Below are positions 47,501 through 53,855 of a DNA stretch of 64,000 nucleotides, piece after piece. The stretch is from Calothrix sp. NIES-2100 (GTDB taxonomy: Bacteria > Cyanobacteriota > Cyanobacteriia > Cyanobacteriales > Nostocaceae). Below the pieces are notes generated by a model. It saw only the letters and a program-made list of their open reading frames with translations, did no database searches and was not told the origin of the DNA. The stretch lies in the NCBI RefSeq assembly GCF_002368195.1, contig NZ_AP018178.1, positions 5,856,145 to 5,920,144 on the forward strand, given 5' to 3'. The first letter of the stretch is position 1. Every line of letters starts with the position of its first letter. The position numbers and the translations under genes are program-made.

Positions 47501-47737
47501 AATCAAGCTACAGACCGAGTATTTCGGATTGGACAAACCCGCAATGTCCAAGTACATAAATTTGTTTGTACTGGCACATTGGAAGAAAAGATTCATGACA
47601 TGATTGAAAGTAAAAAACAACTAGCAGAACAAGTAGTAGGTGCTGGGGAAGATTGGCTCACTGAACTAGATACAGACCAACTCCGCAATTTACTTTTACT
47701 CGATCGCAGTTCTGTAATTGAAGAAGATGCAGAATAA
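44522..47737 (+). CDS. SNF2-family DEAD/DEAH-box helicase
   Basis: ATG 44522 gives 1071 residues (MAILHGIWLNKKQNGCLFIWGE); an upstream TTG at 44504 is unlikely. The N-terminal 450 residues carry the SNF2-associated DUF3670-like region. The helicase core starts near 595: motif I DDMGLGKTIQFI, motif Ia VCPTSVLGNWEREV, Walker B VLDEAQNVKN, motif III ALTGTPVENRL. The C-terminal lobe has IFTQFAEWGKLL, motif V LSLKAGGVGLNLT and motif VI DRVFRIGQTRNVQVHKF. It is a DNA-dependent ATPase of the RapA/HepA-related bacterial SNF2 type, usually adjacent to a SWIM zinc-finger gene. Here the SWIM gene lies 4.2 kb downstream behind the caspase and NB-ARC genes. Confidence 0.95.
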   Translation: MAILHGIWLNKKQNGCLFIWGETWRSAQVNSESSAAFDIPPHPLAMTPVELSEWLRSQNLKIANLIQQPQVAVSAGRKRQSASVTEVLATQSQIIALPSQISASSIFPLHSAVVETQTDSAPYLYPWRVEGFCLHPTAAIKFLSSLPLSTISGDDAFLAGDLRFWSQVARWSLDLISRCKFLPTTQKQADSSIVATWQVLLDSAVDGTRLEKFSGLMPLACRMYQLGLGSEEFTQSQLYVDLPLQPQELLLGFLNSTIDAQVREMVGSQLPIETKIMASLPAAVLQWLQGLTNESPIVSADAMGVERLQAALTAWTMPLQYQLTHKALFRTCFELRSPEVGESEWKLVYYLQAADDPEFLVDAATIWQHPVEQLIYQNRTIEQPQETFMRGLGLASRLYPAIASSLENEYPQSLSLNPIQAYDFIKSVAWRLEDSGLGVVLPTSLANREGWANRLGLKITAETPNQKQGRLGLQSLLNFQWKLAIGGQTISKAQFDRLVALNSPLVEINGEWVELRPQDIKTAQGFFASRKEKMSLSLEDALRLSTGDTQAIEKLPVVSFEASGALQELIGALTNNQAIAPLPTPANFKGQLRPYQQRGAAWLAFLERWGLGACLADDMGLGKTIQFIAFLLHLKEEDALEKPTLLVCPTSVLGNWEREVKKFAPTLKILQYHGDKRPKGKAFTDAVKKYDLIVTSYSLIHRDLKSLQSVDWQAIVLDEAQNVKNSDAKQSQAVRQLEAAFRIALTGTPVENRLQELWSILDFLNPGYLGNKQFFQRRFAMPIEKYGDSSSLNQLRSLVQPFILRRLKTDRDIIQDLPEKQEMTVFCGLTPEQATLYQKVVEESLAEIDTATGLQRRGMILALLIKLKQVCNHPAQYLKESSLGKYHSAKLQRLDEMLEEALAEGDRALIFTQFAEWGKLLKPHLEKQLGKEIFFLYGSTSKKQREEMIDRFQHDPQGPPIMILSLKAGGVGLNLTRANHVFHFDRWWNPAVENQATDRVFRIGQTRNVQVHKFVCTGTLEEKIHDMIESKKQLAEQVVGAGEDWLTELDTDQLRNLLLLDRSSVIEEDAE

Positions 47738-48052
47738 TTTCGGAGTTTCAACCAATTTAATGTGAAGTTGCACATATCCTGATCCCCTTAAATCCCCCTG
47801 AAAAACGGGGACTTTGATTCTTTTCCCCCCTTTTTTAAGGGGGGTTAGGGGGGATCGAATTCTATGCAGCTTCATAAAGAATTGGTATTACAACCAAATT
47901 ATTCAGGACTTAATAATTCTCAATGTAGGGTGTGTTGTCGCCAAGCGCCGCACCATTCAAAATTTAAGGTGCTATACCCTCAGCAATAACACAAAATACA
48001 AATTTATATTTAATAGAAAATAACATACCTTTATTCTCTAGACTCTACGATT
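47738..48052. other. Intergenic region upstream of the caspase gene
   Basis: It is filled largely by the 47751-47886 element; the last 130 bases are AT-rich promoter sequence with a TATTTAAT -10-like box at about 48006. Confidence 0.55.
47751..47886. mobile_element. Miniature inverted-repeat element (136 bp)
   Basis: The ends are imperfect terminal inverted repeats of about 40 bp. The left end reads ACCAATTTAATGTGAAGTTG..GATCCCC and the right end, inverted, reads ACCAATTCTTTATGAAGCTG..GATCCCC. The centre has a CCCCCCTTTTTTAAGGGGGG palindrome. There is no coding capacity. It matches 23881-24060. A MITE-like non-autonomous element is an inference. Confidence 0.7.
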
Positions 48053-49066
48053 ATGTCTAACCAATTTGCCCACGGTTATGCTTTGTTAATTGGAGTTGGT
48101 AGAACAGCCGAACCAAAATGGTCATTACCCGTTACAGTCAAAGATGTGCAAGCAATAAAAACCGTGCTAACCGATGCAAATTTGTGTGCCTATAATTCTG
48201 CAAATATTCGCTTATTGCAGAATGAGCAAACAACACGTAGCGCAATTGTCGCTGGATTAACCTGGTTACAAGAAAAAGCAGCAGGCGATCGCAATGCCAC
48301 AATAGTAGTTTATTACTCTGGTCATGGATGCTTTGACTTAGCAAGCCAGTGTTATTACTTACTGCAACATGACTTCAAATCCTCAGATATTGCTAACACC
48401 GCCCTATCTGCCCCAGAATTTACACAAGCCTTGCGACAAATTCCAGCAAAGCGGTTGTGGGTAGTAATTGATAGCTGTCATGCAGAAGGTATGGCTACTT
48501 CCAAAGGCGAACTACCTGCGGATTTTATCGCCACAGCCTTACCTAAGGGTGTTATAGATGACTTGAAGCATGGGGAAGGAAGGGCAGTCTTTACATCATC
48601 CAGGGGTAATCAGAGTTCTTACATTCGCCCTGATGCTACCATGAGCGTCTACACTTATCATCTCATGGAAGCATTGCAGGGAGCCGCTAACAAGCCAGGA
48701 GACACCACAGTTATGCTCTCAAACCTGATCAATCATTTAGGGAAAACTGTGCCAGAAAGCGCTAGAACCCTGTGTAGAAAAGAACAAACGCCATTTTTTG
48801 ATACAGCAATGGAAGATTTCCCCATTGCGATGTTGCGCGGCGGAAAAGGACTAGCAAACGCAACCCCAGACTTGCCTAAAATTATGAGCGATCGCGAAGT
48901 CGTCACACCAGCACTCGCAAGAGCAAAACGAGCATTAGCTATTTTGGAAGAACAAGCCGCTTCCTATGGAATCAGGATTCCCGTAGATTTGCAGATTGAA
49001 TTGGAAGAAAAACGCCGACAAGTAATTGAATTAGAATCCCGACATCAAAGAACTGGATTAGATTAA
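48053..49066 (+). CDS. Caspase-like protease (orthocaspase) with C-terminal adaptor module
   Basis: The 337-residue protein has a caspase (peptidase C14) p20-type domain at residues 1-250: HGYALLIGVG at the start, catalytic His91 in VVYYSGHGCF and Cys142 in LWVVIDSCHAEGM. The fold continues with GRAVFTSSRGNQSSY and YTYHLMEAL. No signal peptide or TM segment is seen, so it is cytoplasmic. Residues 280-333 form a separate predicted helix-loop-helix (DREVVTPALARAKRALAI, then SYGIRIPVDLQIELEEK). About 32 of 53 positions are identical to the N-terminus of the following NB-ARC protein. In prokaryotic caspase/STAND conflict systems such shared modules recruit the effector to the sensor. Substrate specificity (Arg/Lys at P1 in orthocaspases) cannot be read here. 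Confidence 0.92.
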   Translation: MSNQFAHGYALLIGVGRTAEPKWSLPVTVKDVQAIKTVLTDANLCAYNSANIRLLQNEQTTRSAIVAGLTWLQEKAAGDRNATIVVYYSGHGCFDLASQCYYLLQHDFKSSDIANTALSAPEFTQALRQIPAKRLWVVIDSCHAEGMATSKGELPADFIATALPKGVIDDLKHGEGRAVFTSSRGNQSSYIRPDATMSVYTYHLMEALQGAANKPGDTTVMLSNLINHLGKTVPESARTLCRKEQTPFFDTAMEDFPIAMLRGGKGLANATPDLPKIMSDREVVTPALARAKRALAILEEQAASYGIRIPVDLQIELEEKRRQVIELESRHQRTGLD

Positions 49067-49132
49067 TTAAAGTCCACAGGTAGGGGCATGGCATTGCTCA
49101 TTGGTGTCAACTTAACCTGAAACCCATTTACC

Positions 49133-49250
49133 GCAAGGAACTGAAGTTCCTTGCTCATAGCGAAAGTCATCTAAAGATGACTAGATATCCTCAAAATCTT
49201 GAGTCTACTTTAGTAGACTTGGGCTATTAGCCTTGGAATTCATTCCAAGG
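49133..49250. repeat. Run of four perfect tetraloop hairpins
   Basis: Stems and loops are 49133-49154 (GCAAGGAAC-TGAA-GTTCCTTGC), 49165-49182 (AGTCATC-TAAA-GATGACT), 49202-49219 (AGTCTAC-TTTA-GTAGACT) and 49231-49250 (CCTTGGAA-TTCA-TTCCAAGG). Stem sequences differ while shape is kept. A small GGCT-ATT-AGCC stem precedes the last. Confidence 0.85.
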
Positions 49251-49265
49251 CGGGCGACGGAACAC

Positions 49266-49517
49266 CAAGCGCCGAGTAATTTACACAAACTTTCGCCTTC
49301 ATTTCACCAAGCGCCGAGTAATTTACACGAACCTTCGAGTTCCGAACAGCAAGCGCCGAGTAATTTGCACGAACCTTCGAGTTCCGAACAGCAAGCGCCG
49401 AGTTCTGAACACAAACTTTCAAGTTCCGAACAGCAAGCGCCGAGTAATTTGCACGAACCTTCGAGTTCCGAACAGCAAGCGCCGAGTTCTGAACACAAAA
49501 CGCCGAGTTCCAAACAC
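49266..49517. repeat. Six 42-bp tandem repeats
   Basis: Exactly six units of 42 bp, each made of two related 21-bp halves (one near GCGCCGAGTAATTTGCACGA, the other near CCTTCGAGTTCCGAACAGC). Units 2, 3 and 5 are nearly identical; 1, 4 and 6 vary. Both strands are open through the array. It is not a CRISPR array, since there are no unique spacers. Confidence 0.9.
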
Positions 49518-49659
49518 CAACTTCCCCCTTCCAGGGATGCCGCGAAAAACTTATACAATCAAATGAGATGAAAATCTTCCCTACCCAGGCACACAAATAA
49601 ACTAAAAAGCTAATTCCATCACAATTAATTGCATATTTTTTTATTATTGATATAACTTT

Positions 49660-51873
49660 ATGGATGATCGAGAAGCACTACAGCGCACACTCAACCGTGC
49701 CCGTCGCGCCCTCCAGCTAATAGAAGAAGAAAAAGCTAGTTATGGCATTCGAGTTCCAGTAGATTTGCAAATTGAACTAGAGGAGAAACAAAAAGAAGTA
49801 GCTAGCCTAGAAGCGCGATTAAATCAGTTACAGGGAAATAACACCGTAACAGTGCCCGATAACCTTCCCCGCTACACCGATGTATTTGTCGGACGCAAAG
49901 CCGAAATTGCCCGTTGCATGGAAGCACTTTCACCAGAGGAACGGGGCTGGGGTGTGGCGATTGATGGTATTGGTGGTATGGGCAAAACAGCCTTAGCCCT
50001 GGAGGTAGCCCACCTAGCCCGTAAGCAAGCGCTGTTTGATGCTTATCTATTTGTTTCTGCCAAGACTACTTGGCTGACAACTGAGGGAGTACGACAAGAA
50101 ACCCTCGCCCTATCTTCCCTCGATAGCTTCTGCCGAGAATTTGCCAAAGGCTTAGGGCAAACAGATATTGTAAATATCACTGATAGCACCGAACGCCGCC
50201 GCGCCCTTTTAGATTCCCTGCGGGGAAGGCGTGTCTTGCTAATTTGGGACAACCTGGAAACCCTAAATACAGAAGAACGCGAGATGATTGCCGAGTTTCT
50301 GCGGAAACTGCCCACCCCCAATAAAGCCATCATCACCAGCCGTCGCCGTACAGGAGAAAGCGCCCTCACCATCCGCTTAGATCGTCTCTCGCAAACCGAG
50401 GCTTTAGAATTAATGCAAGCGAAGGGACGGTTATATCCTCGCCTAGCCCAAGAATTAAACGCAACCCAGCCAGAAATATTGACCGCTTTATATGAAGCTG
50501 CTGGTGGTAACCCCCTAGCTTTGGACTGGACTCTGGGACAGGTGGCACACAAAGGCTACTCGATCAATTTTGCCCTAGAACGGTTGCGGGATGCTGCCAA
50601 ATCCAGCGATATTTACGCCTTTCTGTTTGCCGATGCTGCCAAAACTCTCTCTAAAAATGACCGCACAGTGCTGTCTGCCCTAGCTGTATTTCGCACACCA
50701 GCAACAAAAGCAGCGCTGGCAGATGCTACAGATTTAGCCCCCACTGAAATCCAAGTTGCTGTTGAACAGTTAGTTACTTTATCTTTAGTAAATGACTTGG
50801 ATGGCGAACGGTTTGGACTGCATCCCCTTACCCGCACCTATATTCGCGCAGCTATCGGTGGCACAGATATTATAGGAACACAGCCGCTTGGTAAAATTCT
50901 CTTTGACTCTGCTGCTCAACGCAAAGTCCTGCGCTACTGGGTGGACTACGCGCAAAAGTATGGGGGTGACGGTAAAGATACTTACAAAACCTATGACAAG
51001 CTGGAAGCCGAATGGCAAAACCTAGAGAGTGTGGCAACAACCTTACGGGAAATAGCCGGTATCCCCGGTACGCTGAAAGACCGACAGGCTGCCCAGATGC
51101 TCATCGATTTGGAAACAGCTTTGTATAACTTCCTCTGGTTTCGCGGTTACTGGGATGAGCGGGTGCGCTTGAGTGAGTGGCGATATCAGGCAGGAAAGGC
51201 GCTGAATCAGTGGAGTGATGCTGGTTGGGGAGCCTATGATGTTGCCTTTATTTACTACAATCGCGCTGAGACGGAACGGGCAGCAATTTGGGCAGCACAG
51301 ATGGCAGAGGCTATGGAACGGGGCGGTAGCCGTCGGGATCAGGCTGTTGCAATTCGGTTTCAAGGATTAATTGCAGAGCAACGCCAGAATTGGGCGGAGG
51401 CGGAGCGGCTGTATCAGGAGGCGTTAGCAATTTACCGAGAGTTGGGGAAGGAACAAGATGAGGCGATCGCTCTCAACGATCTGGGAAGAGTTGCGCGATT
51501 GCAGGGACAATACGATCGCGCAGAATCCTACTACAAGCAAGGATTGGCGATCCCAGAAAAACTAGGACATAAAGAAACACAAGCAACTTATTGCGGCAAC
51601 TTGGGACTTCTCGCCTTTTACCGCAACCAGCCCACAGAAGCCCGCCCCTGGTACGAGCGTGAATTAGCCTTAGCGCAGGAAGTGGGACAACAAAACTTAG
51701 TGGCTCATGCTCAAGCGGGGCTGGCGCAAGTCCTGGAAGCAGAGAAGCGCTACACGGAGGCGCTACCCTTGGCACAGGCTGCTCTGGAAATTAGCGAGCG
51801 TCTACGCTATAGTCGCTTGGATTGGACGCGCCAACTGGTTGAGAGGTTACGGCGCAAGGCAGAAAAGCAATAA
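49660..51873 (+). CDS. NB-ARC/TPR STAND NTPase with N-terminal adaptor module
   Basis: The 737-residue protein begins with the same helix-loop-helix module as the caspase C-terminus (residues 3-55, SYGIRVPVDLQIELEEK at 27-43). The NB-ARC NTPase follows from about 75: FVGRKAEIARCMEAL, Walker A GIGGMGKT (103-110), Walker B VLLIWDNLE, sensor-type AIITSRRR, and a GGNPLALDW version of the GLPLAL motif. A winged-helix segment (DRTVLSALAVF ... LVNDLDGERFGLHPLTRTYIRAA) comes next. From about 540 to the end are tetratricopeptide-like repeats (AIRFQGLIAEQRQNWAEAERLYQEALAIYRELG, AIALNDLGRVARLQGQYDRAESYYKQGL), the likely ligand-sensing part. Predicted action: ligand-triggered oligomerisation and recruitment of the caspase. 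Confidence 0.93.
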   Translation: MDDREALQRTLNRARRALQLIEEEKASYGIRVPVDLQIELEEKQKEVASLEARLNQLQGNNTVTVPDNLPRYTDVFVGRKAEIARCMEALSPEERGWGVAIDGIGGMGKTALALEVAHLARKQALFDAYLFVSAKTTWLTTEGVRQETLALSSLDSFCREFAKGLGQTDIVNITDSTERRRALLDSLRGRRVLLIWDNLETLNTEEREMIAEFLRKLPTPNKAIITSRRRTGESALTIRLDRLSQTEALELMQAKGRLYPRLAQELNATQPEILTALYEAAGGNPLALDWTLGQVAHKGYSINFALERLRDAAKSSDIYAFLFADAAKTLSKNDRTVLSALAVFRTPATKAALADATDLAPTEIQVAVEQLVTLSLVNDLDGERFGLHPLTRTYIRAAIGGTDIIGTQPLGKILFDSAAQRKVLRYWVDYAQKYGGDGKDTYKTYDKLEAEWQNLESVATTLREIAGIPGTLKDRQAAQMLIDLETALYNFLWFRGYWDERVRLSEWRYQAGKALNQWSDAGWGAYDVAFIYYNRAETERAAIWAAQMAEAMERGGSRRDQAVAIRFQGLIAEQRQNWAEAERLYQEALAIYRELGKEQDEAIALNDLGRVARLQGQYDRAESYYKQGLAIPEKLGHKETQATYCGNLGLLAFYRNQPTEARPWYERELALAQEVGQQNLVAHAQAGLAQVLEAEKRYTEALPLAQAALEISERLRYSRLDWTRQLVERLRRKAEKQ

Positions 51874-51875
51874 TT

Positions 51876-51908
51876 CATAATTGATAATTCATAATTCATA
51901 ATTCGTAA
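51876..51908. repeat. ATAATTC heptamer-like repeats before the SWIM gene
   Basis: Four to five AATTCATAATT-type units fill the 36-base gap between the NB-ARC stop and the SWIM start. Confidence 0.75.
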
Positions 51909-51909
51909 T

Positions 51910-52746
51910 ATGACTAATTACACCCTACAAGCAAGCCGTGAATGGTGGTCTCAAAGATGGCTGGATTTATTAGATTCCTATCGCTTTAAAAAACGCTTGG
52001 AACGTGCAAGGAACTATTCTCGTCAGGGAAATGTCCTCAGCATTGAATTTAAAGGAGCCAAAGTATTAGCCAGGGTACAAGGTAGCGAAGTGGAACCTTA
52101 TAAAGTTTCCCTTTCTTTAGATCCATTTAGCGATGAAGAATGGAGTTACGTCATTGAAACAATGTCCAAAAAGGCGATTTTTGCTGCTAAATTATTAGCC
52201 GGAGAAATGCCCCAAAATATTGAAGAAGTCTTCACTTCTAATGGACTTTCTTTATTTCCCTTTACCTTATCAGATGTCCGCAGCAAATGTTCCTGCCCTG
52301 ATAAAGCGAATCCTTGTAAACACGTAGGTGCAGTGTATTATCAGTTAGGCGATAGATTCAGCGAAGACCCCTTTGTCCTATTTAAATTGCGCGGACGTAC
52401 CAAAGAGCAAATTATCAGCGATTTACGCCAATTACGCAGCGCTAAAATTGACGTTTCCGCCACAGAAAAATCTGATACTCAACAGCCAATTACTAACAAT
52501 CAAAACACAATTAAACTTGACTCATTTTGGCAGTACAACGAACCACTCGATTCTTCTTTAGTAGTAATTGTGCCTAGTGCCAGCGAGACTGTATTAGATG
52601 TATTGGGCGCAATACCCTTAGCCAAAGAAGAGGAAAATGTAGTAAATGTCACCTCTGCTGATGTAGTAATGAAGTATTTGCAGACAATTTACCAAGATGT
52701 CAGACAGAAAGCTGTTTTAGCCGCGATGAATGTGGGAGAAGGATGA
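51910..52746 (+). CDS. SWIM zinc-finger protein
   Basis: The 278-residue protein begins with YTLQASREWWSQRWLDLLDSYRFKKRLERARNYSRQG and carries a SWIM finger at about residues 122-140 (CSCPDKANPCKHVGAVYYQLGDRF, CxCx7CxH). C-terminal to it is a segment with EDPFVLFKLRGRTKEQI and a variable linker. SWIM proteins of this family are usual neighbours and presumed partners of DUF3670-type SNF2 helicases. Here the helicase ends 4.2 kb upstream with the caspase/NB-ARC genes in between. Only 36 bases separate it from the NB-ARC gene, so it may be co-transcribed. Biochemical role unproven; DNA or protein binding is expected. Confidence 0.9.
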   Translation: MTNYTLQASREWWSQRWLDLLDSYRFKKRLERARNYSRQGNVLSIEFKGAKVLARVQGSEVEPYKVSLSLDPFSDEEWSYVIETMSKKAIFAAKLLAGEMPQNIEEVFTSNGLSLFPFTLSDVRSKCSCPDKANPCKHVGAVYYQLGDRFSEDPFVLFKLRGRTKEQIISDLRQLRSAKIDVSATEKSDTQQPITNNQNTIKLDSFWQYNEPLDSSLVVIVPSASETVLDVLGAIPLAKEEENVVNVTSADVVMKYLQTIYQDVRQKAVLAAMNVGEG

Positions 52747-52840
52747 GGGGTATGGCGGGATGAGGGGGACAAGGGGGACAAGGGAGACAAGGAGGACAAG
52801 GGGAACAAATGACAAATGACAAATGACCAATGACAAAAGT
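52747..52840. repeat. Heptamer repeat block
   Basis: GGGACAAGG and TGACAAA units between the SWIM and CU044_2847-like genes. Confidence 0.85.
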
Positions 52841-52914
52841 TATTTTGTATGGGTAGTTATATTTATTACACATGATTGAATGATATAAATGCAGAGTAAT
52901 CCTGTCACACCCAC

Positions 52915-53268
52915 ATGGAAGCGCAAAATAAAGTTATTACAGTAGAACTATCTGATGGTACAAATGTCAGAGTCGAAGCTACGCTAATTGGCGAACGCAA
53001 ATTTAGTATCCCCACCCGACCGTTTCATGAAGTGACCGTCGCGATTGAATCTCTCAGCAAGGAAATTGCAGAAGTAATCCAAAACGTTAAACCAGATAAG
53101 GCTAGTGTTAAGTTTGGTATAGAAATTGCTATGGAATCAGGTAAACTCACACCTGTACTAGTCAAAGGTACTTCTACAGCCAATCTAGAGATTACTTTAG
53201 AATGGGGTCAACATTCGGTGGGAGAATTGAAAATTCAAAATTCAAAATTTAGGCAGGAATCTCTATAA
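52915..53268 (+). CDS. CU044_2847 (Trypco1)-like small protein
   Basis: The 117-residue protein resembles the CU044_2847 family, which overlaps the trypsin-co-occurring domain Trypco1 found in prokaryotic conflict systems. Features are an N-terminal strand set (VITVELSDGTNVRVEATLIGERKFSIPTRPFHEVTVAIESLSKEIAEVI), a central helix, and PDKASVKFGIEIAMESGKLTPVLVKGTSTANLEITLEWG, whose FGIE..ES GKLT..L.KG pattern is characteristic. The C-terminus runs into repeat-like KIQNSKFRQESL. It lies 169 bases after the SWIM gene, with repeats between. Its presence near the caspase and NB-ARC genes fits a conflict island. Family assignment is from memory. Confidence 0.75.
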   Translation: MEAQNKVITVELSDGTNVRVEATLIGERKFSIPTRPFHEVTVAIESLSKEIAEVIQNVKPDKASVKFGIEIAMESGKLTPVLVKGTSTANLEITLEWGQHSVGELKIQNSKFRQESL

Positions 53269-53449
53269 ATGCTAGTTGCAAGTTAGCTAATTACAGGAAA
53301 ATCTCACAACTAAACATCAAAATCTCATTCTCTGCGTCTATTTTCTAGTTAGACTGTCATGTGATAAATCACACAACGAGAATATGAAAATCTCTCTTTC
53401 CTATGCCCAATGCCCATTTTCTAGTTTGTGATTACTCCTGTTAAATACC

Positions 53450-53635
53450 TTACTGTCCAAACTCCAATCGTGCTTGTTCAACGAACTCTGCTGTAATAAC
53501 ATCTTGCTTTGCTTGACGGGCTAGCTGCTCAATTCTTGCTTTTGCTTGAGTGCGAACAAAAAAGGGAATATTTTTTAATTTTTCCTTGGCTTCTGCTGTC
53601 CAGCCCAAAGCATCTGAAAAAGTTGAGTCACTCAT
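53450..53635 (-). CDS. Stand-alone PCP-reductase-like domain protein
   Basis: The 61-residue protein (LGWTAEAKEKLKNIPFFVRTQAKARIEQLARQAKQDVITAEFVEQARLEFGQ-like) corresponds to the small C-terminal domain of light-independent protochlorophyllide reductase ChlB (PF08369 pattern W...A...L..IP.FVR...R..IE..A...G...IT...V..A). No catalytic subunit is attached. It stands 185 bases downstream of the psbC stop on the same strand, beyond the psbC terminator. A role in pigment binding or in photosystem assembly is conceivable, but only the domain match is seen. Confidence 0.8.
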   Translation of the reverse strand: MSDSTFSDALGWTAEAKEKLKNIPFFVRTQAKARIEQLARQAKQDVITAEFVEQARLEFGQ

Positions 53636-53784
53636 ATTGAAGATTCCTTTTGTTTAATTGCGGTTTTTATGTAGCAGTTGCTATAACAACTGAGCAATAA
53701 AAATTAATAAGATTAATTTTTTAAATTTGGTTTCTGATTAATTTGATTGTGTCACATTGCAGCGGTAGCAACTATTAACAATTA

Positions 53785-53815
53785 ATAAAAAAGCTCTTGC
53801 TTTTACACAAGAGCT
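53785..53815 (-). terminator. Terminator of psbD-psbC
   Basis: Stem AGCTCTTG/CAAGAGCT with an 8-nt loop and a T run after it on the minus strand, 40 bases past the psbC stop. Confidence 0.92.
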
Positions 53816-53855
53816 AGAAACATTTAATTGTCAGTGATGAAAGAAAACTTCTGAA

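Larger units (their letters stand above)
49067..49659. other. Spacer between the caspase and NB-ARC genes: hairpin run and tandem array
   Basis: 593 bases. Short lead (49067-49132), four hairpins (49133-49250), the 6 x 42 bp array (49266-49517), then about 140 bases of AT-rich sequence that could hold an NB-ARC promoter. An open frame 49233-49571 (+) and one on the opposite strand exist only because the repeat length is divisible by three. Confidence 0.75.

Noticed and set aside
49266..49517. Possible CRISPR array
   Set aside because: Units are contiguous with no unique spacers, and no cas genes are nearby.
49233..49571. 112-codon ORF with six QAPSNLHEPSSSEQ-like repeats (and an overlapping frame on the other strand)
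   Set aside because: Both strands are open only because the 42-bp unit is divisible by three. The start lies in a hairpin arm and no ribosome site or non-repeat domain is present.
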